The notes beneath the pieces are model-generated. The model saw only the letters and a list, made by a program, of their open reading frames with translations. It was not told the DNA's origin and did not search any database. From Saprospiraceae bacterium (GTDB lineage Bacteria; Bacteroidota; Bacteroidia; Chitinophagales; Saprospiraceae): a stretch of DNA of 64,000 nt. The stretch spans positions 3,487,001-3,551,000 of the forward strand of contig JAWKLJ010000002.1 in assembly GCA_041392805.1 (NCBI GenBank). The letters are read 5' to 3'. The translations under genes were made by a program, and so were the position numbers. Shown piece by piece: positions 42,599 to 52,553 of the stretch (position 1 is its first letter; each line of letters opens with the position of its first letter).

Positions 42599-43807
42599 AT
42601 GAAGTTTGGAAAATATGTTTCGCTCAATTCTCCGTTTGACTTTTCCTTCAATACAGATATTATGCTTCAAGGCTTTAATTGGGATGCTCATGCCCATAAC
42701 GCTGGATGGTATAATGTTGTAAAAAAGAAGGCAGAAGAACTAGGCAGGGCCGAATTTGACATGATCTGGTTGCCACCTCCTAGTGATGCGGCCTCGCCAG
42801 AAGGGTATTTGCCACGGCAATTATACAAGCTGAACAGTGCCTATGGTTCTAAAAGAGAGCTGATCGGGCTCATTAAAGAGTTGCACGCTAACGGACTTAA
42901 AGTTATTGCAGATATCGTTATTAATCACCGAGTAGGTACGCATAATTGGGCCGACTTCACTCTTCCTTCCTGGGGTAGTTGGGCTGTGACGGCCAATGAC
43001 GAATGGGCCATCAGGGGTGGACACCTTTGCGGAAATTGGGATACGGGTGATAGCTTTGATGGGGGTAGAGACCTTGATCACACCAATGCCAAGGTACAAG
43101 CGGATATTATCAATTGGCTCAACTGGTTAAAAAATAGTATCGGTTTTGATGGCTGGCGATATGATTTTACCAGGGGATATGCTGGTCATTTTAACAGGTT
43201 ATACAACCAGGCTACCACCCCCTATTTTTCGGTAGGTGAATTGTGGAATGTCCTGGATTTAGAAAACGTTGATGCGCATCGCCAACAACTTGTAGATTGG
43301 ATTGATAGCACTTTTGGGACCTCCACCGCTTTTGATTTTACCACGAAAGGGGTTTTACAGCAAGCGGTGAATGGCGAATTATGGCGATTAGCTATCAAGG
43401 ATGCCGCACCAGGCTTAATAGGTTGGAAGCCGGGGCATGCTGTCACTTTTATAGACAATCACGATACGGGCAGTAGCCAAAATCACTGGCCATTTCCGGC
43501 GGACAAGGTGCTTTTGGGTTATGTCTATATTCTAACCCATCCGGGTATTCCATGTGTTTTTTGGGACCATTATTTTGATTGGGACATCAGGGGGGAAATC
43601 GATGGGCTAATCAAGGTCAGGAAAGGAAATAGACTGCATAGTCGAAGTTCCTTGCAGATCAAAGCAGCAACAAATGACCTATACGCAGCGGAAATTGATG
43701 AGAAAGTAGCCATAAAAATAGGACCTGGGGCCTGGCACCCAAATGGAAAGGGATGGAATTTGCGCTTATCAGGAAATGATTATGGCGTTTGGGAGCGGGT
43801 GTGGTAA
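42599..43807 (+). CDS. GH13 alpha-amylase, plant/bacterial short type
   Basis: 402 residues from ATG 42599 (the frame opens at 42530 but the extra 23 residues precede the barrel and have no signal). DIMLQGFNWDAHAHNAGWYN starts the barrel. VIADIVINHRVG carries the first conserved region, GFDGWRYDF the nucleophile D189, SVGELWN the acid/base E214, and FIDNHDTGS the stabilising D289. Family GH13_6-like alpha-amylases hydrolyse alpha-1,4-glucans. No signal peptide is seen, so it is probably cytoplasmic (glycogen or imported maltodextrin). Confidence 0.9.
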   Translation: MKFGKYVSLNSPFDFSFNTDIMLQGFNWDAHAHNAGWYNVVKKKAEELGRAEFDMIWLPPPSDAASPEGYLPRQLYKLNSAYGSKRELIGLIKELHANGLKVIADIVINHRVGTHNWADFTLPSWGSWAVTANDEWAIRGGHLCGNWDTGDSFDGGRDLDHTNAKVQADIINWLNWLKNSIGFDGWRYDFTRGYAGHFNRLYNQATTPYFSVGELWNVLDLENVDAHRQQLVDWIDSTFGTSTAFDFTTKGVLQQAVNGELWRLAIKDAAPGLIGWKPGHAVTFIDNHDTGSSQNHWPFPADKVLLGYVYILTHPGIPCVFWDHYFDWDIRGEIDGLIKVRKGNRLHSRSSLQIKAATNDLYAAEIDEKVAIKIGPGAWHPNGKGWNLRLSGNDYGVWERVW

Positions 43808-43812
43808 TCCGG

Positions 43813-44445
43813 TCATTTTGGAACCAGTTGTGCGAATTGCTGGGCGAGCTTGCTTAGGGCAGTATAATCCTTGTTTGCAATAAGGGTGGGATGAACGAGC
43901 GAGCTGCCAATGCCAAGGGCAGTGGCGCCTGCCTTAAACCAATCCTGTGCATTTTGCAGGTTAATGCCCCCTGTTGGGACCATTTGCATGGGCGGCATAG
44001 GCGCAAGAACGGCTTTCATGTAAGGGATTCCCAGACTTTCGGCAGGGAATAATTTAATCATGTCGGCCCCATATTGGTACGCATTGTATATTTCGGTTGG
44101 GGTAAAGGCACCCATGCAAACAGGAATGTCATTTTTATGGGAAATCTCTATGATCTCTGGATCTGAAATAGGCGTCACTAAAAATTGAGCTCCATGTTGA
44201 ATAGCAAGCCCGGCTTCTCCTGTGTTTCGAACGGTGCCTACGCCAATTTGGATTTCCGGCATGGTTCGGGCAATGGTTTCAACTGCCTCAAAACAGCCTG
44301 GTGTATTGGTCGTTATTTCAATGGAGGTTACCCCTCCTTTGGCATAACTTTCAACAAGCTTGAGCAGGTCTACTCCTTTCCCAACTCTTATAATTGCAAT
44401 GATGCCACTATCGGCTATTTTTTGGCGAATACTTTCCCTATTCAT
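43813..44445 (-). CDS. eda: KDPG/KHG aldolase
   Basis: 210 residues, the normal length. IIAIIRVGKG (15-24), IEITTNTPG with E43 the proton-handling Glu, IGVGTVRN, FLVTPISDPE, and GADMIKLFPAE with the Schiff-base K131. It splits 2-keto-3-deoxy-6-phosphogluconate into pyruvate and glyceraldehyde 3-phosphate, the last step of hexuronate use. The ATG at 44445 lies 48 bases downstream of the TRAP DctM stop, so it likely ends the TRAP operon. Confidence 0.92.
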   Translation of the reverse strand: MNRESIRQKIADSGIIAIIRVGKGVDLLKLVESYAKGGVTSIEITTNTPGCFEAVETIARTMPEIQIGVGTVRNTGEAGLAIQHGAQFLVTPISDPEIIEISHKNDIPVCMGAFTPTEIYNAYQYGADMIKLFPAESLGIPYMKAVLAPMPPMQMVPTGGINLQNAQDWFKAGATALGIGSSLVHPTLIANKDYTALSKLAQQFAQLVPK

Positions 44446-44493
44446 GTGAATTACTTAGCAGCTATTTAAGTGAATAGCCTATTTATTAAAATA

Positions 44494-45780
44494 TTAAAAC
44501 CCAAACATCCTAGGCAGCCAAAGGCTTAACCAGGGAACGTAACTGACTATCATCAGGGCGACTAACATCGCTAAAAACAGGGGCAATAAAGGTTTTATCA
44601 CCTTTTGGATAGTGGTTTTGGCCACACCTACCCCAATGAATAATACAGAGCCTACCGGCGGGGTACACAAACCAATACAAAGGTTTAATACCATAATAAT
44701 CCCAAAATGGGTGGGATCCATGCCCAATTTGGTCACAACTGGCAGAAAAATAGGGGTAAAAATCAAAACAGCGGGGGTCATGTCCATGAATATGCCAACA
44801 AAAAGGAGTATCAGATTGATAATCAATAAAATAACAATTTTGTTATCACTAATGCCAATCAGTGCGTCTGTAATGTTTTGCGGGATGTTCTCATAGCTCA
44901 TAATCCAAGACATACTGATCGATGTGCCGATCAATAACATTACGATGGCGGTGGTAGACACCGAATTGATCAAAATGTTGGGAAGGTCCTTTATCGTAAT
45001 TTCCCTATATAAAAAAGCCAGTATTAGACAATAGAGTACAGCCACGGCAGAAGCTTCAGTAGCAGTGAAAATTCCACCTACAATACCTCCAATAACGACG
45101 ACTAACAATAATAAGCTGGGGAAGGCATTAATAAATGTTTTGATCACCTCGCTTATTTTGCTACGCTTGCCAACAGGGAAGCCTTTCCGCTTGGCCCAGA
45201 TAGCAGCTACAATCATAAGCATCAATCCGGTTAATATACCTGGTAGGTAACCTGCAAGAAATAAGGCTGCAATGGACACCCCCCCACTCGCCAAAGAATA
45301 AACGATAAGGATATTACTAGGGGGAATAATCATCCCCGTTGTAGAGGACGTAATATTTACCGCAGCGGCAAATTCACGGCTGTAGCCCTCATCTTCCATT
45401 TGTTTGCCCATAAAACTGCCAATGGCAGAGGCAGCAGCAGCGGCAGAACCAGCTATTGCCCCAAATAACATGGCGGTAACAATATTGACATGGGCCAGGC
45501 CACCGGGCAGTGCGCCAACCAATGTTTTGGCAAAGGCTATCAGGCGTTTGGCTATTCCACCCTGGTTCATGACTTGCCCTGCGAGTACAAAAAAAGGAAT
45601 CGCTAATAACGTAAAACTATCTAGGCCAGTAGCCATTTGTTGGGCTACGGTCGTGACAGCAGGCATGAATGGGATATTGACCAGCATGGTCAAAATCGTA
45701 GATATTCCTATGCTCCAGGCCACCGGTACGCCTAACCCCAATAGGATAACAAAACTTAAGACGAGTACTAATATTTCCAT
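44494..45780 (-). CDS. dctM: TRAP transporter large permease (DctM)
   Basis: 428 residues from ATG 45780 (MEILVLVLSFVILLGLGVPV). The longer frame (45882) has a hydrophilic extension that would not belong to the membrane helix. About 12 transmembrane segments; signature segments GSAAAAASAIGSFMGKQMED and EFAAAVNITSSTTGMIIPPS are those of the DctM/SiaM large subunit. FGIIMVLNLCIGLCTPPVGS closes the second repeat. It moves a substrate-loaded DctP in with Na+ or H+. The SBP and downstream genes point to a uronic acid as substrate. Confidence 0.92.
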   Translation of the reverse strand: MEILVLVLSFVILLGLGVPVAWSIGISTILTMLVNIPFMPAVTTVAQQMATGLDSFTLLAIPFFVLAGQVMNQGGIAKRLIAFAKTLVGALPGGLAHVNIVTAMLFGAIAGSAAAAASAIGSFMGKQMEDEGYSREFAAAVNITSSTTGMIIPPSNILIVYSLASGGVSIAALFLAGYLPGILTGLMLMIVAAIWAKRKGFPVGKRSKISEVIKTFINAFPSLLLLVVVIGGIVGGIFTATEASAVAVLYCLILAFLYREITIKDLPNILINSVSTTAIVMLLIGTSISMSWIMSYENIPQNITDALIGISDNKIVILLIINLILLFVGIFMDMTPAVLIFTPIFLPVVTKLGMDPTHFGIIMVLNLCIGLCTPPVGSVLFIGVGVAKTTIQKVIKPLLPLFLAMLVALMIVSYVPWLSLWLPRMFGF

Positions 45781-45946
45781 GATGTGATTTATTATCTGGA
45801 CTTTTGACATTCGCTGTTTTGAAGGCGGAAATCGGAAGGCGGAAAGGCAAGGAGCGCAATTTTCCCACTTCCGACTTCTCACTTCTAGCCCGGAAAACGA
45901 AGGATTACTAAAAGCGTCAAAAGTCCAATTTTTATACTAAAGGGAT

Positions 45947-46414
45947 TTAATCAGCTGAAGGAGAAATTAAATCCATAATTTTGTAAATGATGACAAACAA
46001 TCCGCTGATAGGTACGATGACATAGACAACGGCTAATGGTAAATCCAGTGAAGTAGAAACTTGCCCTAATTTACTGGTCACAAAGACCAATCTACTTCCG
46101 CCAATAATCAAGACGGCAAAAGCAAATAAGATGATGACCGAATGAATGATATTTTGCACAAGGCGTTTTCGCTTGCCTTCCAGGGCCGAGGGCAAGATAT
46201 CAATGGCAAGGTGCATGTTTTTACCAGAAGCATACGCCCCACCTAAGATACCGATCCAAATAAGTAAAAATCGGGCTAATTCTTCTGTCCAGGGGCTTTG
46301 AGCCCCCATCAAATAACGGGTAAATACCCCCCACAAGACGTCTATGGTCATGACTGCCATGAGTATGACTAAAACAGTCTTTAAGATTTGATCCATTGCA
46401 TTCCTCATAAACAA
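45947..46414 (-). CDS. dctQ: TRAP transporter small permease (DctQ)
   Basis: 155 residues, four predicted membrane helices. WGVFTRYLMGAQSPWTEELA (29-48) with RFLLIWIGILGGAYAS is the DctQ signature. It lies 2 bases downstream of dctP and 166 bases upstream of dctM in the same direction, in the usual P-Q-M order. Confidence 0.9.
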   Translation of the reverse strand: MFMRNAMDQILKTVLVILMAVMTIDVLWGVFTRYLMGAQSPWTEELARFLLIWIGILGGAYASGKNMHLAIDILPSALEGKRKRLVQNIIHSVIILFAFAVLIIGGSRLVFVTSKLGQVSTSLDLPLAVVYVIVPISGLFVIIYKIMDLISPSAD

Positions 46415-46416
46415 AA

Positions 46417-47400
46417 TTATTTTATGGCCTGAATTCGTTGTATCAAGCTATATATGTCAGGTTGGTCTTTGTAACTTTCAAAGAGGGCCGATACCTTTTC
46501 TCTAAAGGCAGTCTTATCAGGATGAATAATTTCAACGCCAGCTTCTACGACTTTATCGAGGGCTTCTTGGTTGGCAATTTTCCACAACTTTCTTTCTTCT
46601 GCGACGGAGGCGTCTGCTGCAGCCTGGAGCCACTCTTTCTCCTGGTCACTTAGTCGCTTCCAGGTATTGGTACCAATTAAGAGGACATCAGGCACCATTG
46701 CATGCTCATTAATGGAGTAAAATTTGCAGACTTCATAATGTCTAGAGGTGTAAAAGCTGGGGGCATTGTTTTCGGCGCCATCTACGACACCCTGCTGCAA
46801 GGCAGTATAAAGCTCACCAAAGGAAATGGGGGTTGGGGAGGCGCCGAGGGCTTGGACCATTTCCATGGCGGTCTGGCTGTTTTGCACCCTGATTTTGAGT
46901 CCCTTCAGGTCATCAGGGGTATTGATGGGGCGGTCTTTGGTGTAAAAGCTTCGGCTTCCAGCGTCATAGAAACAGAGGCCTCTTAGCCAAAATTCTTCGG
47001 CACCAATCAGCAATTCTTTGCCAATATCTCCATTAAATACCTTCCAGGCATGGTCATCATCGCGGAAGATAAAAGGCAAACTCAGCACTTTTGTCTTGGG
47101 TGAAAAATTTTCGAGAGGAGCGGCAGAAACCTTGGTCATGTCGAGGCTGCCAATCTGGAGGAGTTCCAGGCATTGGCGTTCAGAGCCCAGCTGGCCATTG
47201 GCGTAGATTTCGATCTTCATCTTGCCGCCAGATATTCGTTCTAGCTCTTGGGCCATATACACCATGCCGCCATGTACGGGGTGCTTTGTATCAAGCCCAT
47301 GTGCCAATTTTAGTACCCTTCCTTCTTGTATTTCACCACAGCCAAGGATGAAAAACAAAAGGGCAAGGCAGCAAATCCTTGTCCAAAGTTGATTTGTCAT
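46417..47400 (-). CDS. dctP: TRAP transporter substrate-binding lipoprotein (DctP)
   Basis: 327 residues from ATG 47400 (MTNQLWTRICCLALLFFILG then C, lipid site C21; the 47505 start adds 35 residues without a role). LAHGLDTKHPVHGGMVYMAQ, YANGQLGSERQCLELLQIGS and GLKIRVQNSQTAMEMVQALG are family signatures. R in KIRVQNS is the usual carboxylate-binding Arg. FGELYTALQQGVVDGAENNA is the ligand-binding loop typical of hexuronate/sialate-type DctP. It captures an acidic sugar in the periplasm for DctQM. Confidence 0.93.
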   Translation of the reverse strand: MTNQLWTRICCLALLFFILGCGEIQEGRVLKLAHGLDTKHPVHGGMVYMAQELERISGGKMKIEIYANGQLGSERQCLELLQIGSLDMTKVSAAPLENFSPKTKVLSLPFIFRDDDHAWKVFNGDIGKELLIGAEEFWLRGLCFYDAGSRSFYTKDRPINTPDDLKGLKIRVQNSQTAMEMVQALGASPTPISFGELYTALQQGVVDGAENNAPSFYTSRHYEVCKFYSINEHAMVPDVLLIGTNTWKRLSDQEKEWLQAAADASVAEERKLWKIANQEALDKVVEAGVEIIHPDKTAFREKVSALFESYKDQPDIYSLIQRIQAIK

Positions 47401-47634
47401 TTTTTCGTTTTTTGCTTGGGAGGATTTGATACCGTTAAACGTTGGTCCGTTTATCAAAAACGCCCATTCTACCCCACAATATAGCGCAACGAAAATGGTT
47501 TGCAAAAAATCTTTGCATTTTCTTTAGACAAGGGATTCGTTTTTGGCTCTAGGTGCTCCTGATTTTGCAGGCGAAAAGTGTTAATTATCGTGTCAACCGC
47601 TTTGGGGTTCTTAGGTAATTTTTGTGCGCTTGAA

Positions 47635-48516
47635 TCAGAGCGGTTTCTTTTTAATCCAGGGATAAGCCTGTTGTTCCCAAAAATCTTCAGGAAAAGTTTC
47701 ATCATCTTCAAAACCTAGCTGGATATCTTTTCCACTATCAGGTATATAGTTGGTCTTAAATAGATAGTCCCAAAAGCTGAAGGTAATACCAAAGTTGACC
47801 CCATGATGGTGGTTTTCGGGTAAAGCCTTGGCATGGTGCCAAATATGCATTTGGGGGTTGTTGAAAATGTATTTTAATGGCCCTAGCGGAATGCTTATAT
47901 TGGAGTGATTGAAGTGTCCTACAGCCAGTGCAAAAATGTGGATGATGAAAAAATCTTGGATACCAAAACCGATCATTGCCAGGGGTAAGTATTCTAAAAA
48001 GCGATAAACGACATTTTCCATCCAGTGGTAACGAAGGTGTGCAGCAAAGCCCATTTCCTGGACAGAATGGTGCACTTTGTGGAATTCCCAGAGCCAGGGC
48101 ACGCGGTGCAAAATTCGATGTACATTATAATGAATAAAATCGCGGATGATCAGCATCAAGAGGAGCTGACCCCAAAGGGGAAATGACTGGACATGCAAGG
48201 CGACTACATTGGTGATGCCAAAAAGCGCAAGAAAATCGTTGAATAAAGCAACAAATACATTGGAAACAGCATTGTAGCCAATTAATGAAAAGAGAAAAAA
48301 ATTGAAAAACATATAAAAACCATCCATCCAAAAATCGCGGCGGATGATTTTTTGTTTTTTGCGCCAGGGAATGATGATTTCTAAGCCCCAGAAAAACAAG
48401 GAAACGCCAATTAGCCAATAGAAATAATTATGCCAGGAAGGATTGGATATTTCGCTGACCAGATAAGACCAATAGTCTCCAAAGGATCGCAGGAATAGGT
48501 CGATATACTTTTGCAT
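47635..48516 (-). CDS. Sterol desaturase/fatty-acid hydroxylase family membrane protein
   Basis: 293 residues from ATG 48516 (the frame to 48555 adds 13 polar residues). Four to five membrane helices. The histidine boxes for a di-iron site are present: HYNVHRILH, HKVHHSVQE and HIWHHAKAL with HHHGVNFG later. Such enzymes hydroxylate or desaturate membrane lipids. In Bacteroidota they may act on hopanoid, carotenoid or sphingolipid-type chains. The substrate cannot be read from the sequence. Not related to its neighbours' sugar pathway. Confidence 0.9.
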   Translation of the reverse strand: MQKYIDLFLRSFGDYWSYLVSEISNPSWHNYFYWLIGVSLFFWGLEIIIPWRKKQKIIRRDFWMDGFYMFFNFFLFSLIGYNAVSNVFVALFNDFLALFGITNVVALHVQSFPLWGQLLLMLIIRDFIHYNVHRILHRVPWLWEFHKVHHSVQEMGFAAHLRYHWMENVVYRFLEYLPLAMIGFGIQDFFIIHIFALAVGHFNHSNISIPLGPLKYIFNNPQMHIWHHAKALPENHHHGVNFGITFSFWDYLFKTNYIPDSGKDIQLGFEDDETFPEDFWEQQAYPWIKKKPL

Positions 48517-48650
48517 ATAGCGTTTTGTTTCGCTGACAATTGCTGTGGTTAACATTGGACTTTTGACGCTTTTTGGAAATCCGTTGTCTTCTAGGGTAGA
48601 AGGCGGACGCCAAAACGACGAACGTCAAAAGTCCAGTTAATTACAAAAGC

Positions 48651-48968
48651 TTATTGCTGTTTTCTTAATTTTTCTACGTTCTGCCAGCTGCCACCATTAT
48701 AGACTTCCAGGCCTTGCTCTTTCAGTTTCATTGCTGCCATGCCACTTCGCTGACCGCTGCGACAACAAGTAACAATGGGCTGTGGCATTTTTTTAATCTT
48801 GGCCATGTTTTTTCCTATATCTGAAAGCGGTATATTAACCGAACCTTTCGCATGACCACCAGCAAATTCTTGTGGTGTTCGAACATCGATGATGCTAGCT
48901 TTTGCTTTTAATAAAGCAGCAATATCTGCCGTAGGGCCACCTAACATATTCTTTAACCAATTTAACAT
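48651..48968 (-). CDS. Rhodanese-like domain protein
   Basis: 105 residues, one rhodanese domain. ASIIDVRTPQEFAGGHAKGS (24-43) and the loop CRSGQRSG with the nucleophile C69 in the TCCRSGQR stretch, then GMAAMKLKEQGLEVYNGGSW. It should transfer sulfane sulfur. The short hydrophilic start MLNWLKNMLG may be a membrane-surface helix. Divergent function from its neighbours; 134 bases upstream of the desaturase. Confidence 0.88.
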   Translation of the reverse strand: MLNWLKNMLGGPTADIAALLKAKASIIDVRTPQEFAGGHAKGSVNIPLSDIGKNMAKIKKMPQPIVTCCRSGQRSGMAAMKLKEQGLEVYNGGSWQNVEKLRKQQ

Positions 48969-49238
48969 ATTCTATTTTTTTTTGCAAAGGAAAGTCATTT
49001 AAATCGTAATTAAAGTGATGTAGGTCACCAATCTATGATGAAGATGAGGGCGTAGCTAAAAGATGGGCTATTACTTACTTGTCAGAGAACCAAAAAAAAG
49101 GAAGGCCATTAGCAAAGGCAGAACTTGTTTTGTTTTTCGTTTTGTTTTCGTTTTACTAGGAATTGAGCCTTATGCTAACAACCTAACCTTCTTAGTTTGA
49201 CTTTAGAGCATGTTTAGTTGGACATTATTTTACTTCAC

Positions 49239-50273
49239 TTATCTGGAAACACGGCCAGAGGCATCGCCTGCCATTAATTTCTCTACTTCATCTACGGTCA
49301 CCAAATTGGCGTCTCCGTAAATGGTGTGTTTTAAACAAGAGGCGGCTACGGCAAAATCCAAGGCCTTTTGGTCATCGGTGTAAGAAAGGAGACCGTAAAT
49401 GAGTCCTCCCATAAAACTGTCTCCGCCCCCTACTCTATCTACGATGTGGGTAATCTGATAGGTTGGTGATTCAAACAGGGTTTCGCCGTTGTACAAAACA
49501 CCAGACCAGGTATTATGAGAAGCGCTAATTGACCCTCTCAAGGTTATGATCACTTTTTTGGCCCTGGGAAAGCGTTTCATCATTTGTTGGCAGACCGAAA
49601 TATAGGCGCTGGCGTCAATAGTGTCTCCATGGGTTACATCCACACCTTCCGGATGAATATCAAAGTGCTTTTCGGCGTCTTCTTCATTGCCCAGGATAAC
49701 ATCGCAACCGGCTACGAGTTCTGGCATTACTTCGGAAGGTTTTTTTCCATAATTCCAAAGGTTCTTCCGGTAATTCAAATCTGTGGATACAGTGATCCCC
49801 AAACGATTAGCTGTCTGGATGGCTTCGAGGCAAGCATCCGCTGCCCCTTGAGAGATGGCCGGGGTAATACCCGTCCAATGAAACCACTGGGCATTTTCAA
49901 ATACTTTTTCCCAATCGATCATTCCTTTTTGGATAGTAGCCATCCCTGAATGGTCACGGTCATAGATTACCTTACTGGCTCGGGAAACGGCTCCAATTTC
50001 GAGGAAGTAGATCCCTAGTCGTTCTCCTCCACGGATAATATCGCTTGTCTCCACGCCTCTTTTTCGCATTTCCATCATGGCACAATCTCCGATGTCATTT
50101 TTTGGAAGCCGGGTGACAAAGGAAACGGGGAGGCCATAGTTTGCCAAAGATACGGCAACATTGCTTTCTCCACCCCCATATACAACATCTAAACTGCTTG
50201 CCTGGCTAAATCGGAGCAAGCCAGGGGGGGTTAACCTCAACATGATTTCACCAAAGGTGACTACTTTCTTCAT
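49239..50273 (-). CDS. kdgK: 2-keto-3-deoxygluconate kinase (PfkB family)
   Basis: 344 residues from ATG 50273 (the 50495 start would overlap uxaC by about 200 bases). VVTFGEIMLRLTPPG opens, VVYGGGESNVAVSLANYGLP is the first PfkB signature, GRLGIYFLEIG-like ERLGIYFLEIGAVSRASKVI the substrate lid, and VDRVGGGDSFMGGLIYGLL the second signature with catalytic D. It phosphorylates KDG to KDPG, the substrate of eda. It follows uxaC by 25 bases. Confidence 0.92.
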   Translation of the reverse strand: MKKVVTFGEIMLRLTPPGLLRFSQASSLDVVYGGGESNVAVSLANYGLPVSFVTRLPKNDIGDCAMMEMRKRGVETSDIIRGGERLGIYFLEIGAVSRASKVIYDRDHSGMATIQKGMIDWEKVFENAQWFHWTGITPAISQGAADACLEAIQTANRLGITVSTDLNYRKNLWNYGKKPSEVMPELVAGCDVILGNEEDAEKHFDIHPEGVDVTHGDTIDASAYISVCQQMMKRFPRAKKVIITLRGSISASHNTWSGVLYNGETLFESPTYQITHIVDRVGGGDSFMGGLIYGLLSYTDDQKALDFAVAASCLKHTIYGDANLVTVDEVEKLMAGDASGRVSR

Positions 50274-50298
50274 TACTCGATCTTTTAATCTAAACGAT

Positions 50299-51708
50299 TT
50301 ATGGTTTGCGGAAGTTAAAATAAGCTTTTGCGTTATTATAACAAATGTCTTGCACCAATTTACCAATCCAGGGCAAGTCATTCGGAAGTAAACCTTTTTC
50401 AATGTCGTCACCAAACATGTTGCATAGCAATCGGCGGAAGTATTCATGTCGGGGATACGAGAGGAAGCTTCGGCTATCCGTAAGCATACCCACAAATTGA
50501 CTAATTAGGCCCATATTGGATAAGGCGTTCATTTGTTTTTCCATGCCATCTAGTTGGTCAAGAAACCACCAACCAGAGCCAAATTGTATTTTACCTGCTA
50601 CACTCCCATCATTAAAGTTACCAATCATAGTAGCTAATACTTCATTATCGCCCGGATGCAAATTATACAACACCGTTTTGGTCAAGGTATCCTCATCGTC
50701 CAAGCGATTGAGGAAACGAGACAAGGCTTTAGCCTGTGAAAAATCTCCAATGCTATCGAAACCTGTATCAGGTCCGAGCAAACGCATCATACGGGAGTTG
50801 TTATTCCGCAGGGCGCCCAAGTGAAATTGCTGGGTCCAACCTTTGGCATGATACATCTTGCCTAAGTAATACAGCAAGGCGGATTTATAAACAGTTGCTT
50901 CCCCTTCAAAGAGCGTCTTCCCTGCCAATCTTTTTTTCAAGATTTTATCTACCTCGCCATCTGTAAAATCGGCAGCATAGATTTGCTCTAATCCGTGGTC
51001 AGATAAGCGGCAGCCCATGCTATGGAAAAAATTTGCTCTATTATTCAGGGCTTCGAGGAGATCATCGAGGCACCTTATTTCAAGCTGAGCTGCCTGGCCT
51101 AATCGGTCTATATATCCATTGAAATGTTCCGCATCAATGAAAATGGCCTTATCTGGACGGAAGGCAGGTAGTACGATAAATCCGAGATCTTCCTTGGCGA
51201 TAGTCTGATGGTGTGCTAAGGAGTCAATTGGATCATCGGTGGTGCAAACGACCTCTACATTCATCTTCCTGATTAAAGATTGGACACGGAAAGCATCCGT
51301 ATTCAGTAGGTCCGTACAGGTATCGTATGTCGTTTTTGCCGTATCCTTATTAAGCAAAGCGCCAATGCTGAAATAGCGAATTAATTCTAAATGTGACCAG
51401 TGATACAGCGGGTTCCGCATGGTGTAGGGAACCGTTTCTGCCCATTTTTCAAACTTTTCAAAATCACTGGCTTCTCCAGTGATATATTTTTCATTTACCC
51501 CGTTGGTTCGCATGGCTCTCCATTTGTAGTGGTCACCGTTTAACCAAATTTGGGTTAAATTTTCGAATTGTTTATTCGTTGCGATTTCATCTGGCGGGAG
51601 ATGACAATGGTAGTCGATAATAGGCATGGGCGCAGCAAATTCATGATAAAGTTGCTGCGCCGGCCTACTTTGCAACAAAAAGTCATCGTCAATAAAATTC
51701 GATGGCAT
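50299..51708 (-). CDS. uxaC: Glucuronate isomerase (uronate isomerase)
   Basis: 469 residues, full length. IIDYHCHLPPDEIA has the metal-binding HxH. WRAMRTNGVNEKYITG, VVCTTDDPIDSL, and the late HLGALRNNNSRMMRLLGPDT and LTDSRSFLSYPRHEYFRRLL are uxaC signatures. It isomerises D-glucuronate to D-fructuronate and D-galacturonate to tagaturonate. Cytoplasmic. Part of the LacI-SDR-uxaC-kdgK run. Confidence 0.95.
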   Translation of the reverse strand: MPSNFIDDDFLLQSRPAQQLYHEFAAPMPIIDYHCHLPPDEIATNKQFENLTQIWLNGDHYKWRAMRTNGVNEKYITGEASDFEKFEKWAETVPYTMRNPLYHWSHLELIRYFSIGALLNKDTAKTTYDTCTDLLNTDAFRVQSLIRKMNVEVVCTTDDPIDSLAHHQTIAKEDLGFIVLPAFRPDKAIFIDAEHFNGYIDRLGQAAQLEIRCLDDLLEALNNRANFFHSMGCRLSDHGLEQIYAADFTDGEVDKILKKRLAGKTLFEGEATVYKSALLYYLGKMYHAKGWTQQFHLGALRNNNSRMMRLLGPDTGFDSIGDFSQAKALSRFLNRLDDEDTLTKTVLYNLHPGDNEVLATMIGNFNDGSVAGKIQFGSGWWFLDQLDGMEKQMNALSNMGLISQFVGMLTDSRSFLSYPRHEYFRRLLCNMFGDDIEKGLLPNDLPWIGKLVQDICYNNAKAYFNFRKP

Positions 51709-51737
51709 AATGATATGGTTCTTCGTTTCGTTTTCAG

Positions 51738-52550
51738 TTAAATGCCACTAAATGCACTAAATCCGCCATCAATCGGAATTACAATCCCCGTTACAAACTT
51801 GGCGTCCTGGCTACAAAGCCAGTTAAGTGCCCCACAAAGTTCTTCGGGTTCGCCGAATCGCTTCATTGGCGTGTGGTCTATGATCGTCTGGCCTCTGGCC
51901 GTCAAGGTATTGTCTTCATTTAGCAGTAGGCGACGGTTTTGTTCACCGACAAAAAAACCTGGAGCAATGGCATTTACCCGAATTCCTTCCCCAAATTTAA
52001 GTGCCATCTCTACTGCCATCCACTTCGTGAAATTATCAATCGCAGCCTTGGAGGCAGAATACCCGACTACCCGCGTAATCACGCGTTGGGAAGCCATGGA
52101 GGAGATGTTGACAATGCTCCCCGTTTTTTGCTGTGCCATGGTTTCTCCCATCACAAGAGATGGCAAAACAGTGCCTTTTAAGTTTAGATCAGTTACTTTA
52201 TCAAAATCAGCCATTGATAAATCAAAGATCGTTTGTGTCGGCATAATCGTCGCTCCCGGCATATTACCTCCAGCAGCATTCACAAGTATATCGATGCTTC
52301 CCCATTCGCTCAAAACTTTTTCACGAGCAGCCTCCAACTGAATGCGATCCAATACATCAGCTGCTAAAGGCATTGCTATTCCGCCATTTTTTCGAATCTG
52401 TTCAACAACAGCAGCAACCTTTGTTACGGTTCGGGATAATATGGCCACTCGCACGCCTTCTTTAGCTAATCCTTCTGCCATGGCACTGCCGAGCACACCA
52501 GCTCCGCCAGTAATTATGGCCACCTTATTTTTTAAATCCCGTATCGGCAT
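51738..52550 (-). CDS. SDR oxidoreductase, probable D-fructuronate reductase
   Basis: 270 residues. KVAIITGGAGVLGSAMAEGL (9-28) binds NAD(P), VNAAGGN is the NNAG-type motif, and VGYSASKAAIDNFTKWMAVE holds the catalytic YxxxK. IDGGFSAFSGI ends the protein. This SDR type replaces the classic UxuB in many Bacteroidota hexuronate operons and makes D-mannonate from D-fructuronate. The position beside uxaC supports this role. Mannonate dehydratase is not nearby. Confidence 0.88.
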   Translation of the reverse strand: MPIRDLKNKVAIITGGAGVLGSAMAEGLAKEGVRVAILSRTVTKVAAVVEQIRKNGGIAMPLAADVLDRIQLEAAREKVLSEWGSIDILVNAAGGNMPGATIMPTQTIFDLSMADFDKVTDLNLKGTVLPSLVMGETMAQQKTGSIVNISSMASQRVITRVVGYSASKAAIDNFTKWMAVEMALKFGEGIRVNAIAPGFFVGEQNRRLLLNEDNTLTARGQTIIDHTPMKRFGEPEELCGALNWLCSQDAKFVTGIVIPIDGGFSAFSGI

Positions 52551-52553
52551 ATC

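Noticed and set aside
47469..47711. Minus-strand frame between DctP and the desaturase
   Set aside because: Overlaps the 3' end of the desaturase and the promoter side of dctP, with no family likeness.
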